Shown here in pieces: positions 45,371 to 53,679 of a DNA stretch of 64,000 nt. This DNA comes from CAVRCA01 sp965218045 (GTDB lineage Bacteria > Pseudomonadota > Alphaproteobacteria > Acetobacterales > Acetobacteraceae): positions 171,092 to 235,091 of the forward strand of contig CBDCJX010000017.1 of NCBI GenBank assembly GCA_965218045.1, read 5' to 3'. How positions within the stretch are numbered: the stretch's first letter is position 1; every line of letters begins with the position of its first letter. A program made the position numbers and the translations under genes. The notes under the pieces were generated by a model. It ran no database searches. It was not told where the DNA came from and saw only the letters and a list, made by a program, of their open reading frames with translations.

Positions 45371-45781
45371 GGCGGACTCAAGTGATCGTCGCAACACCTG
45401 GGAGGAAGCGATGGCGGGTCGGCGGCGTTCGGATCGGGCTTTACGACGCAAGCTGAGATCTTTTGGTCGGCCGCCAGTGGCGCGGCAAGATCACCGGCGG
45501 CGGTTTTGGGCTTTGATCGCCGAAGGTTTGTCGAGCGAGGACGCTGCGATGGATGTGGGGATATCACAGCCGGTCGGCACCCGACACCAACGGGTTGCTG
45601 CGGCAGTACTTCCCGAAAGGCACGCACCTCGGCGACCATGGCCCAGACGACCTTGCGGCAGTGGCCGCCGCGCTCAACGGTAGAACGCGCTAGATGCTTG
45701 GCTGGAGAACGCCCGCTGAAGCTCTCGACGCCATGCTGCAATCAGTTCAGGCTGCTGTTGCAGCGATCACTTGAGTCCGCC
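45371..45781. mobile_element. 411-bp IS30-derived miniature element inserted in IS3 orfB
   Basis: Ends are a perfect 18-bp inverted repeat: GGCGGACTCAAGTGATCG (45371-45388) and its reverse complement at 45764-45781. With the next ten bases the arms match at about 25 of 28. It is flanked by a direct CAA duplication (45368-45370 and 45782-45784), as IS30-type transposition makes 2-3 bp duplications. Removing element plus one CAA restores the OrfB reading D-Q-G-S-Q-Y-T-S-L. Internally it carries the first about 55 codons of an IS30-type transposase with a good ribosome binding site and the last about 45 codons in another frame, so it is an internal-deletion derivative. Confidence 0.88.
45411..45692 (+). 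pseudogene. IS30-family transposase, internally deleted
   Basis: GGGAGGAAGCG precedes ATG 45411. The N-terminal helix-turn-helix reads MAGRRRSDRALRRKLRSFGR, RRFWALIAEGLSSEDAAMDV and GISQPVG. After a junction near 45575, a different frame gives DTNGLLRQYFPKGTHLGDHG and DDLAAVAAALNGRTR, the C-terminal end of IS30 transposases, to TAG 45690-45692. Most of the catalytic domain is missing and the frames do not match, so no transposase is made. Confidence 0.8.
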
Positions 45782-45964
45782 CAATATACCTCCTTGGCAT
45801 TCGGGAAGCGCTGCCGCGAGGCCGGCGTGCGGCCGTCCATGGGATCGGTCGGCGATGCGTATGACAACGCCATGTGCGAGAGCTTCTTTGCCACGCTCGA
45901 ATGCGAGCTGTTGCACCGCCACCGGTTCGTGTCCGATCGTGTCCCAGGCCGAGGCGCGCATGGC

Positions 45965-46893
45965 TTGCTTCAAGTCTCGCCAGGATCGCTCGATGTCGTT
46001 CAGTTCGGGTGCGTATTTCGGCAATCACTCGATGGTCAGCCAGGGCCGCGCGGCAACCGCTGCACGGGTCAGCTTGCTGATGTGGATCGGGCCGTTGTCG
46101 AGCACCAGCACGACCGGAGCCGCCTCGCGTCCCGGCCTGGGTCTATAGCGGAGGTCAAGCTTCTCCAACAGAGCGATGAAATCGGTGCTGCGCTTGCTGG
46201 CACTGACATGTACGACCAGTTCGCCACTTCCATAGTCGAGCACGCCAAGCAGCGCCCGCTTGCGCGCCTGACCCGGCGCCGGGACGCGCAGGTCGACACC
46301 TCGCTTGGCCCAGGCATGAGCCAGATACGGATGGGTCAACGCTTCCGATTCGTCGCCGAACAGCAGCACGATGTCGCCCGCTTCGGCCTGCTGACGCAGC
46401 AGGCGCAGCCTCAGTCCCGACCAGTCGACCGCCTGGGCATCCTGTCGGCCGTGCAGGCAATGGCGGGGGCGCCGCCAACGGAACCCCCCTTTTTCAGCGC
46501 CTTGCTGAGCTGTGATTTGGAGATCGTCAGGCCGCTGCGCGCCGCCAGTTCGGCCTGCAATCGCGGCAGCGTCCAGTTCGGCCGATCCGTCACCGGTGCC
46601 GATAGAACGTCGCGCGCCAGAGCCAGCGCCGCCTCGCTCTTGACTGGTGCCGCTCCGGCCTGCGGGTTTGCCCGCAATCCATCCACACCATCGGCCATGA
46701 ACCACGTCCGCCACCGCCGCACGCTGTCCGGCGTCACGCCGAACACGCGCGCGATCTGCCCGCTGGTCCAGCCGTTCACCGACAACAAGATGGCCCGCGC
46801 CCGGTCCGCCTCGTTGCGTCGTGCCGACAGCGCCAGCGCCTCCAATTCCGCAACATCCGCCGCCGTCGCAGTCACCCGAGGCCGACCAACCGA
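45965..46893 (-). mobile_element. IS630-family element A, truncated
   Basis: Minus-strand IS630-type element lacking both ends. The 3' part stops at RSWRDLKQ, where it joins the IS3 remnant near 45965. The 5' part abuts another IS630 fragment near 46886-46893. The internal transposase has a -1 frameshift site and a stop mutation. Confidence 0.75.
45966..46875 (-). pseudogene. IS630-family transposase A, two-frame gene with Trp-to-stop mutation
   Basis: The 5' frame from GTG 46875 has the helix-turn-helix (SGQIARVFGVTPDSVRRWRT). At 46484-46494 the minus strand reads AAAAAGGGGGG within LKKGG, a -1 slippery site of the A-AAA-AAG kind, and the second frame continues AEKGGFRWRRPRHCLHGRQD, VLLFGDESEALTHPYLAHAW, VVLVLDNGPIHISK and LPKYAPELNDIERSWRDLK, the DDE triad. 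Between LTIE and LPKYAPEL, family members have Trp; here TGA (46025-46027) takes its place. The C-terminus is missing. Confidence 0.78.
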
Positions 46894-47104
46894 TCAGGCC
46901 GGCCGGGCCGCGCGCGTTGAGCTTGACCACCCGGTCCCGCACGATCTGCAGCGTCACGCCGCCGATCCGCGCCGCGTCGCTCCGTTTTCCACCCTCGCAA
47001 ATGGCGGCTAAACCAAGCAGCCGCCGGACCTGGCCGGCATGCTTGCTTTGACGAGCAAGCCCCCGCGGGTCTTGAGCATCAAAATCCCAAAAAGCTGTCG
47101 TCAT
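46886..47104 (-). pseudogene. IS630-family transposase B, N-terminal fragment
   Basis: 73 codons from ATG 47104: FDAQDPRGLARQSKHAGQVR, RRLLGLAAICEGGKRSDAAR and IGGVTLQIVRDRVVKLNARG, the helix-turn-helix head of a different IS630 lineage. It ends where element A starts. The rest is lost. The bases from 47105 to 47197 hold no further gene. Confidence 0.65.
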
Positions 47105-47197
47105 GGCTAACCCAACCTGTTCGCCACCTTGAATAAAATCGTCATCGCGTCGGGCAAAACACGATTGAGTCAACTGCTCAGAGAGCTTGGTATCATA

Positions 47198-48374
47198 CCC
47201 GTTGTCTCAAGTTTCCACCCGTTCGCGTGCGCGGGTGATCCACGGATAGCTGGTCAGGGTCGTGAGCCGACCCGCTTCGGCGCGGAGCGCATTCCATGCT
47301 GTGCAGAGTGCATCCACGATAGCCTCCTCGTTTTGGTGAAGGCGGAACGAGAGATAGCGTTCTCGCAAATATAACTAGACCCGCTCCACCGGATTGAGCT
47401 CGGGCGAATATGGAGGGAGCGGCAGCAAGGTGATGTTGTCAGGCACGTTCAGTGCCGCCTTGCCATGCCATCCGGCTCCGTCGAGAACGAGCGCGGCGTG
47501 CACGCCAGCAGGCAGGGTTACGGAGAATCGCTCAAGGAACAGATCCATGGTCGCGGCGGTTGCCTCCGGCAGCACGAGGGCGAAGCCATCGTCAGTGCCG
47601 GGCCGGACGGCGGCGAAGATGTAGGTGGACAGGAAACGCTTGTCGCAGCGTCCTGGCGGACGCTGGCCGCGGCTGAACCAGCGATGGCCGGTGCGGCCTT
47701 TCTGGCCCTCCCGCGCTTCGTCTTCAAACCAAAGCTGCAACGTCTTCCCGGGGTGGGCGGCGACAAGCGCTTCCAGTTCGGCGGCCAGTTTTTTTATATA
47801 GCTCGCGCGCTTCGACATCGCCCTGCGGGTGTGCGGGCCGTGCTTTCTGCCAGGATAGACCGATCCGTCGCAGCAACTTGGAGAGGGCGGACAGCGTGTA
47901 GCTCACGCTCCACTCGTGTTCGATATGGGCAACAATGTCGATCAGCCGGTAGGTGCTCATCCCGTCCGCCTCTGGGTCGGGGCCTTGCAGCACCCAAGCC
48001 CGCAAGTTGTCGCGCTGCTCCTCGTCCAGCTTCCCGTGCGGACCCGACCGAGGGCGGTCATGCAGCCCTGCCAAGCCCTCGGCGTTGTAGCGCACCACAG
48101 CATCACGCAGCGACTGCCGCTCCCGCCCGACCAGACGAGCCGCCTCTCCCCGGCTTGCCCCTTCCAATGCTTGGGCGATCGCCAGGGCGCGCAATGCTGC
48201 GCGCCGATCCGGCTCGCTGCGCGCAAACCGGCGCAGGTCCGCGGCGTCAAGATCGCCCCGGATCGGCAGCCCACGTCCCGCCATCAAGCCCTCCCTCGAA
48301 TCGACCAGATTGCAAGGGAATCACACGACAGCGCCTCCGTACATCACATCCGAGTCAGCGGACGAGACAACGGG
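47198..48374. mobile_element. IS630-family element C, full length with TA target duplication
   Basis: Bounded by an 11-bp inverted repeat CCCGTTGTCTC (47198-47208) and GAGACAACGGG (48364-48374), each flanked by TA (47196-47197 and 48375-48376). This is the IS630 hallmark of TA targeting. The length is 1177 bp. Both ends are intact but the transposase is dead (see the pseudogene). Confidence 0.85.
47207..48287 (-). pseudogene. IS630-family transposase C, frameshift plus Trp-to-stop
   Basis: The N-terminal frame from ATG 48287 has the helix-turn-helix (ASRGEAARLVGRERQSLRDA) and IVAHIEHEWSVSYTLSALSK. At an A7 run in GCGAGCTATATAAAAAAACT (near 47795) a one-base shift leads to the second frame: YIKKLAAELEALVAAHPGKT, LQLWFEDEAREGQKG, AALVLDGAGWHGKA and PPYSPELNPVERV (DDE). 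The next codon is TAG (47375-47377) where relatives have Trp, followed in frame by LYLRERYLSFRL and ALCTAWNALRAEAGRL to a TGA inside the left inverted repeat (47207-47209). Confidence 0.82.
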
Positions 48375-48432
48375 TATCACTCGATACATGAGGAATTGGC
48401 TGGCAAGTAGGAAGTAACGCGACTCGCACGCC

Positions 48433-49236
48433 TTATTTGCCTGAAAACTCCGGCTTGCGCTTCTCCAGGAACGCGTCCGCGGCCTCGCGGTGGTCGGCGG
48501 TGGCGTGCACCAACGCCTGCATTGCCGCCGCCATTTCGAGCAGCGTGTCCATCCGCGTCTGCCGTCCCTCGAGCAGCAGCCGCTTGGTCATCCGCACCGC
48601 GTGCGGTGGATTGGCGGCAATCTTCTCGGCGAGCGCGCTTGCGGCGGATAGCAACTCCGCATCCGGCACCACGCGCGAAACCAGACCGCAGGCCAGCGCC
48701 TCCTGCGCGCCCAGCATGTCACCGGTGAACGCCATCTCGGCCGCTTTGGAGAAGCCGACCGCGCGCGGCAGCAGCCAGGCGCCACCGTCGCCGGCGATCA
48801 GCCCGACCTTGACGAAGCTCTCGGCAAAACGCGCGCTCTCGCCGGCGATGCGGATGTCGCACATGCAGGCGAGATCGCAGCCCGCACCCACCGCCGGGCC
48901 GTTCACCGCCGCGATGATCGGCACATCGAGCCGCTCGAAGGCGAGCGGGATACGCTGGATGCCCTGCTTGTAATAATGCGTGGTCAGCACCGGCTGCCTG
49001 GCGCGCTGCTCCGCCGCCTGCGCCATCTCGCGCACGTCGCCGCCCGAGGAGAACGCGCTGCCGGCCCCGGTGAGGATCGCCACGCGCACCGAGCGGTCGG
49101 CGTTCATCCGCGCCAGCGCCTCGACGATGGCATCGACCGTGCCGATGTCGGTGAGCGGGTTGCGCCGCTCCGGGCGGTTCAAGGTGAGGGTTACGATCGC
49201 GCCGTCCTGTGCGTACAGCACCGGTTCGTCGGACAT
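48433..49236 (-). CDS. enoyl-CoA hydratase/isomerase family protein
   Basis: 267 aa crotonase. Oxyanion-hole motifs FSSGGDVREMA and NGPAVGAGCDLACMCDI; FAESFVKVGLIAGDGGAWLL provides the second acid (Glu). The first catalytic Glu position has Asp (GAGCDL), so a hydratase or isomerase activity is plausible. It starts 16 bases after the acyl-CoA dehydrogenase stop and forms a beta-oxidation pair with it. Confidence 0.9.
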   Translation of the reverse strand: MSDEPVLYAQDGAIVTLTLNRPERRNPLTDIGTVDAIVEALARMNADRSVRVAILTGAGSAFSSGGDVREMAQAAEQRARQPVLTTHYYKQGIQRIPLAFERLDVPIIAAVNGPAVGAGCDLACMCDIRIAGESARFAESFVKVGLIAGDGGAWLLPRAVGFSKAAEMAFTGDMLGAQEALACGLVSRVVPDAELLSAASALAEKIAANPPHAVRMTKRLLLEGRQTRMDTLLEMAAAMQALVHATADHREAADAFLEKRKPEFSGK

Positions 49237-49252
49237 CTTTGTCTCCGTCGGT

Positions 49253-50407
49253 TCAGCGCAGCCCGAGGCCGCGCGCGATCATGCCACGCAGGATTTCGCG
49301 CGTGCCGCCACGCAGCGAGAACGAGGGCGCATGCAGCATGGTGTGGGCGAGCACGGCGGAGAACGCCTGCGTCGATTCCGCGGCGGGCTCGGTGTCGATC
49401 AGCAGCCGGGCGATCTCCGGGATCTCCTGTTCGACCAGCGCGCCGAGGTCCTTCACCATCGCCGCTTGCAGCGCCGGGTTCTCGCCGGCTTGCAGCATCC
49501 CCGCAACCGATCGCGACAGCCGGCGCAAGGTCATGATGTGCGCCGACAGCCGACCCACGGCGATGGCGGCGCGATGCGACGGCTCCGGCCCCAGCGCGCG
49601 CACCAGTTCGACGAGCAAGGTGAAGCTGGAGAGGAAACGCTCCGGCCCACTCCGCTCCAGCGCAAGCTCGCTGGTCACCTGGCCCCAGCCATCGCCCTCG
49701 CGTCCGAGCAGCGCGGTCTCTGGCAGGAAGCAGTCGGTGAACACCACCTCGTTGAAATGGTGCTCGCCGGTGAGCGCGTAGATCGGGCTGATCTTGAGCC
49801 CGGGCGTGTGTTTCAGATCGACCAGGAACTGGCTCATCCCGCCGTGCCGATTGGCGGCATCGCTCGGTCCGGTGCGGCAGAACAGGATCATGTAGTCCGA
49901 CAGGTGCGCGAACGAGGTCCATACCTTGGTGCCGTTCACCAGGTAGCCGCCTTGCACCTTGGAGGCACGAGTACGCACCGAGGCGAGGTCGGAGCCGGTA
50001 TCCGGCTCGCTCATGCCGATGCAGAAATACGCCTCGCCGCGCGCGATGCGCGGCAGGATCTCCCGCTTCTGCTCCTCGGTGCCGACGCGCATGATCAGCG
50101 GCCCGCTCTGCCGGTCGGCGATCCAGTGGGCGCTCACCGGCGCACCGGCGGCCAGTGTCTCCTCCAGCACCACATAGCGCTCCAACGCGCTGCGCTCGTG
50201 GCCGCCGTACTGCTTGGGCCAGGTCATCGCGATCCAGCCGCGCTCACCCATCTTGCGGCTGAACGCCGGGTCGTGGCCGTTCCAGCTTTCGGCCCGCTCG
50301 CGTGGCGAACGGTCGGCAAGCTCGGTGTGGAGGAACTCGCGCAGCTCGGCGCGGACGGTTTCCGCTTCCGGCGAGAGCGGCGGCGGCGCGAAGCTGTAGA
50401 CTGACAC
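49253..50407 (-). CDS. acyl-CoA dehydrogenase
   Basis: FAD enzyme of 384 aa. Marks: KMGERGWIAMTWPKQYGG, CIGMSEPDTGSDLASVRTRA (FAD/substrate loop), GTKVWTSFAHLSDYMILFCR, and LRGGTREILRGMIARGLGL at the C-terminus. GTG 50407 (VSVYSFAPPPLSPEAE) is chosen; the longer frame upstream is low quality. The partial gene at 63658 is a paralogue (similar HWTADRQSGP and MTWPK segments). Confidence 0.9.
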   Translation of the reverse strand: MSVYSFAPPPLSPEAETVRAELREFLHTELADRSPRERAESWNGHDPAFSRKMGERGWIAMTWPKQYGGHERSALERYVVLEETLAAGAPVSAHWIADRQSGPLIMRVGTEEQKREILPRIARGEAYFCIGMSEPDTGSDLASVRTRASKVQGGYLVNGTKVWTSFAHLSDYMILFCRTGPSDAANRHGGMSQFLVDLKHTPGLKISPIYALTGEHHFNEVVFTDCFLPETALLGREGDGWGQVTSELALERSGPERFLSSFTLLVELVRALGPEPSHRAAIAVGRLSAHIMTLRRLSRSVAGMLQAGENPALQAAMVKDLGALVEQEIPEIARLLIDTEPAAESTQAFSAVLAHTMLHAPSFSLRGGTREILRGMIARGLGLR

Positions 50408-50490
50408 GAACGCGTTTCCCCGCGAGATCCTCAAGGCCCCGGCACCATACCAGCCGACGAGACGACGGCAACCCGCGTCGGGGCGGGGCG

Positions 50491-51385
50491 TCACGGCAAT
50501 CGCATTTGGCCGAGGGCGGATCGGGCGAACTCATCGGACCATCCGGATCGCTTTCGTTTTCGCCGGATTGAGATGTCTGGCCGGGCGGAGCGCAGAACGT
50601 TCAGGGCGAGTTTCCGTAGCGTCGTGAGGTTTTCCGGTCCGTTGTCGCATCGGTTGCGGGCACGGTCCTCATCGAAGCCGACATCAAGAACCCAATGCAG
50701 GCTGTGCTCGATCCGCCAATGGGCACGCACGGTGGCGGCAAAGGCTGCGGCATCCAGCCGGGTGGAGGAAAGGTAGAACCGGCGCAAGGTGCTGGTCTTG
50801 CCATCGCGGGTGACGGTCGCCTCAACCATGCCGATCATCGCCAGTCCGGGCATGGCTGCCTCGCCCGGATAGCGGCGATCGGAGAGCAACCAGCCGACGT
50901 CATGGCTGACAACGGCGCAGTTCGATGCGGCCGTGCTCGGCATCGGTGGTCCGGTGCTCGAGTTCGGGCCGGCTCAGCGGGTCGGCGAACCAGGCGGCCA
51001 CCTCGGCGCGCAAGCCTGGCCGGTTGTCCTTGAGGGTGAACAGCCAGTCGCCGCCGCGCTGCTGGATCAGCCGCGCCGTCTCGGCCTGGCAATGCAGCGC
51101 GTCACCGGTAACGAGGCTTCCCCGCAGGTCGAGCAGGCGGAACAGGCGCGAGAAGGTGTCATGGCTCGGCAGACCGCCGGGCAAGGCCAGGAAGTCACGA
51201 AACAGTTCCTCGCGGTCACGCGCGAAGTCGGCGAAATCGACGCAGCTTTCCGCGCCGCAGACCGTCGCCGTCAAAGCGATCGTCAACAAGTCCAGCAGAT
51301 TGTGGCGCTGCGCATTGCCATTTCTGGGGTCCGGCAGGTCCGCAAAACTCGACCAGATCGACAACACGCCCGCTCTCCTCATCAA
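50491..51385 (-). pseudogene. ISAs1-family transposase 1, deletion and frameshift
   Basis: The N-terminal part has FADLPDPRNGNAQRHNLLDL, GLPSHDTFSRLFRLLD, then jumps to SLVTGDALHCQAETARLIQQ, so about 90 residues with the first catalytic Asp (the DGKT region) are gone. After HGRIELRRC, a frameshift near 50910 leads to VVSHDVGWLLSDRRYPGEAA, RAHWRIEHSLHWVLDVGFDE and NLTTLRKLALNVL. It is not functional. Confidence 0.8.
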
Positions 51386-51453
51386 AGGAGAGCAGAACAG
51401 AAGCCATCAATCCGAGCCGACGCTACCCCGAGTTTTCAGTTGCTATTCCCCTG
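50492..51453 (-). mobile_element. ISAs1-family element 1, internally deleted
   Basis: Ends are an imperfect inverted repeat: CACGGCAATCGCA (50492-50504) and TGCTATTCCCCTG (51441-51453), 10 of 13 matching. About 960 bp remain, shorter than intact ISAs1 elements, because of an internal deletion in the transposase. No clear target duplication is visible. Confidence 0.65.
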
Positions 51454-51618
51454 GGTGGCACAGGCCGCCAAGACCGCGCGCATCGCCCCAGGGGATCGCT
51501 TGAACGGTTCGGGGATTGAACTAACCCGCTGACGCGGGATGAGCTCGGGATGGCGGTGGGTCGGCTCTCTGGTCTGCCAGGGTTTGGAGGTTCCCCAACC
51601 CTGGACGGGAGATCCCCG

Positions 51619-52479
51619 ATGACCGACATGAGCCCCCTACGCCGCCGCATGATCGAGGACATGACGGTCCGCAACCTGTCGCCGGCGACGCAGCGATCGT
51701 ATGTGCACGCGGTTGCCAAGTTCGGCCGCTTCTTTGGCCGCTCGCCTGAGAGACTTGGCCTGGAGGAGGTCCGTGCCTTCCAGGTTCATCTCGTCGCTGG
51801 CGGCGTCTCGTGGCCGGCGTTGAACCAGACGGTCTGCGCGCTTCGGTTCCTGTATGGCGTCACGCTCAAGCAGGCGGACCTGCCTGAGCGGATCCCGTAT
51901 GCCCGCACGCCGCGCAAGCTGCCGGTGGTGCTGAGCGCCGACGAGGTCGTGGCCTTTCTCGAGGCGGTGCCGGGCCTGAAAGCCCGTGCCGCTCTGACCA
52001 CCGCCTATGCGGCCGGGCTGCGTGCGTCCGAGGCGGCCGGGATCAAGGTTGCCGACATCGACAGCAGCCGCATGGTGATCCGCGTCGAGCAGGGCAAAGG
52101 CGGACGCGACCGGTATGTCATGCTCTCGCCGCAACTGCTCGGGATTCTGCGGTCCTACTGGAAGCTGGCCCGGCCGGCGCATTGGCTGTTCCCCGGTCGC
52201 GACGGCGAGCATCCAATCGGTCCGACGGTGCTGCACGCCGCCTGCCGCTCGGCGTGTGCTGCCGCCGGGCTGAGCAAGCGGGTGACCGTGCACACGCTGC
52301 GGCATAGCTTTGCCACTCATTTGCTGGAGAGCGGCACCGATATCCGCATCAGCCAGGCCCTGCTCGGGCACAGCAGCCTAAACACCACGGCGCGATACAC
52401 GCAGGTCGCCACCAGCACTATCTGCGCGACGCCGAGCCCGCTCGAGCGCCTGCAGCTGGAAGTCACGCCACCGCACTGA
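51619..52479 (+). CDS. tyrosine-type site-specific recombinase of the IS91-type unit
   Basis: 286 aa from ATG 51619. N-terminal SAM-like domain: VRNLSPATQRSYVHAVAKFG. Catalytic residues: Arg in YAAGLRASEAAGIKVAD, Lys in VEQGKGGRDRYVML, His-x-x-Arg in VHTLRHSFATHLLESG, His in ALLGHSSLNTTARYTQV with the nucleophilic Tyr. All six are present, so it looks active. Such recombinases accompany many IS91-like elements and are thought to resolve or integrate intermediates. The transposase begins ten bases after its stop. Confidence 0.9.
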   Translation: MTDMSPLRRRMIEDMTVRNLSPATQRSYVHAVAKFGRFFGRSPERLGLEEVRAFQVHLVAGGVSWPALNQTVCALRFLYGVTLKQADLPERIPYARTPRKLPVVLSADEVVAFLEAVPGLKARAALTTAYAAGLRASEAAGIKVADIDSSRMVIRVEQGKGGRDRYVMLSPQLLGILRSYWKLARPAHWLFPGRDGEHPIGPTVLHAACRSACAAAGLSKRVTVHTLRHSFATHLLESGTDIRISQALLGHSSLNTTARYTQVATSTICATPSPLERLQLEVTPPH

Positions 52480-52488
52480 GGGCATCCG

Positions 52489-53679
52489 ATGCGGCCCGCG
52501 CTGGAGGTGGCGGACGTGTTCCGCCGCCACGGCGAGGCATTTCGTCGTGATCGCGGTGGGCATCTCGGCCGGGTCGAGCGCCGCGTCATGGCGGCGATCG
52601 AGGCATGCCGGACGGCCGTGCTCGGCGGCCATGTCGAGCAATGTGGCGACTGCGGGCTGACCCGCCCCGCCTACAACTCCTGCCGCAACCGGCATTGTCC
52701 GAAATGCCAAGGCCTGGCGCGGGCCGAGTGGCTCGAGGCGCGTCAAGCCGAGTTGCTGCCGGTGCCCTACTTTCACGTCGTGTTCACCCTGCCGGCGCCG
52801 GCAGCGGAGATCGCCTTCCACAACAAGCGCGTCGTCTACGCCATCCTGTTCCGTGCGGCGGCCGACGCGCTGCGCGACATCGCGGCCGACCCGCGTCACC
52901 TCGGCGCCGAGATCGGTGCCGTCGCCGTGCTGCACACCTGGGGGCAGGCGCTGCAGCACCATCCGCACCTGCACTGCATCGTCCCGGGTGGCGGACTGTC
53001 GCCCGACCAGACAAGGTGGGTCGCCTGCCGGCCCGGGTTCTTTTTGCCGGTACGGGTGCTGTCCCGCCGGTTCCGCACGCTGTTCCTCGATCGGCTCCGG
53101 GCGGCCTTCGCAGCCGGCGCGCTGCGCTTCTCCGGCGCGCTCGCCGATCTCGCCGAGCCCGCCCGATTCGCCGGGCGCCTCGCCGCTCTCGTCGGTGCGG
53201 AATGGGTCGTCTACAGCAAGCGCCCATTCGCCGGCCCCGAACAGGTGCTCGCCTATCTCGGCCGCTACACCCATCGTGTCGCCATCGCCAACAGCCGCCT
53301 CACCCGGCTCGCCGACGGCCAGGTCAGCTTCACCTGGAAGGACTACCGCCATCACGGCAAGGCCAAGGTGATGACCCTGGCCGCTGGCGAGTTCATGCGC
53401 CGGTTTCTGCTGCATGCCGTCCCCGACGGTTTCCATCGCATCCGTCATGTTGGGTTTCTGGCGAATGGCCACCGCACCGCCAAGCTCGCGCGGTGCCGCG
53501 CCTTGCTCGCGGCACCCACGCCCGAGCCGCCGCCGGCCGAGAGCTATCGCGAGCGCCACGGGCGACTGACCGGCCAGGCCTTGGACGTTTGCCCCGAGTG
53601 CGGCGGCCCAATGCAGCAGCGCGGGCCGTTGCGCCCGCAGCCGCCGCCCCGCCCGGCGTTCTGGTGCGACACCTCATGA
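52489..53679 (+). CDS. IS91-family HUH transposase
   Basis: 396 aa rolling-circle transposase. A zinc-binding N-terminus (EQCGDCGLTRPAYNSCRNRH, CPKC) precedes the HUH motif HHPHLHCIVPGGG and a catalytic Tyr in AYLGRYTHRVAIANSRL. A second Cys pair is at the C-terminus (CPECGGPM). Intact throughout. IS91-type elements move by rolling-circle replication and may carry adjacent DNA by one-ended transposition. Confidence 0.92.
   Translation: MRPALEVADVFRRHGEAFRRDRGGHLGRVERRVMAAIEACRTAVLGGHVEQCGDCGLTRPAYNSCRNRHCPKCQGLARAEWLEARQAELLPVPYFHVVFTLPAPAAEIAFHNKRVVYAILFRAAADALRDIAADPRHLGAEIGAVAVLHTWGQALQHHPHLHCIVPGGGLSPDQTRWVACRPGFFLPVRVLSRRFRTLFLDRLRAAFAAGALRFSGALADLAEPARFAGRLAALVGAEWVVYSKRPFAGPEQVLAYLGRYTHRVAIANSRLTRLADGQVSFTWKDYRHHGKAKVMTLAAGEFMRRFLLHAVPDGFHRIRHVGFLANGHRTAKLARCRALLAAPTPEPPPAESYRERHGRLTGQALDVCPECGGPMQQRGPLRPQPPPRPAFWCDTS

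Larger units (their letters stand above)
44510..45964 (+). mobile_element. IS3-family insertion sequence remnant, interrupted
   Basis: Remnant of an IS3-family element with orfA (44514-44798) and orfB (44795-45370, continuing at 45782). Neither terminal inverted repeat is recognisable: the left end is lost at the junction with the RES toxin remnant, and the right end is cut by the IS630 remnant that begins near 45965. The orfB gene is split by the IS30-derived element at 45371-45781. Confidence 0.8.
44795..45964 (+). pseudogene. IS3-family transposase OrfB, split by insertion
   Basis: The first part (44795-45370) contains ANQLWVADITFVPTATGFLF (first Asp) and IHHSDQGSQ (second Asp). After the 411-bp insert and one copy of the CAA duplication, the frame resumes at 45785: YTSLAFGKRCREAGVRPSMG, SVGDAYDNAMCESFFATLE (catalytic Glu). 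The joined product therefore has the full DDE triad. A further frameshift occurs near 45930-45950 (SQAEARMACF is read in another frame), and the gene is then cut by the IS630 remnant. Not functional. Confidence 0.75.

Noticed and set aside
45782..47011. A 500-aa plus-strand protein running through the IS cluster
   Set aside because: Only the first part is the IS3 OrfB continuation; the remainder is antisense of the IS630 transposases.
46025..47173. A single 382-aa protein across the IS630 elements
   Set aside because: The frame joins an N-terminal piece of one IS630 lineage, an out-of-frame shadow and the second-frame half of another IS630 transposase.
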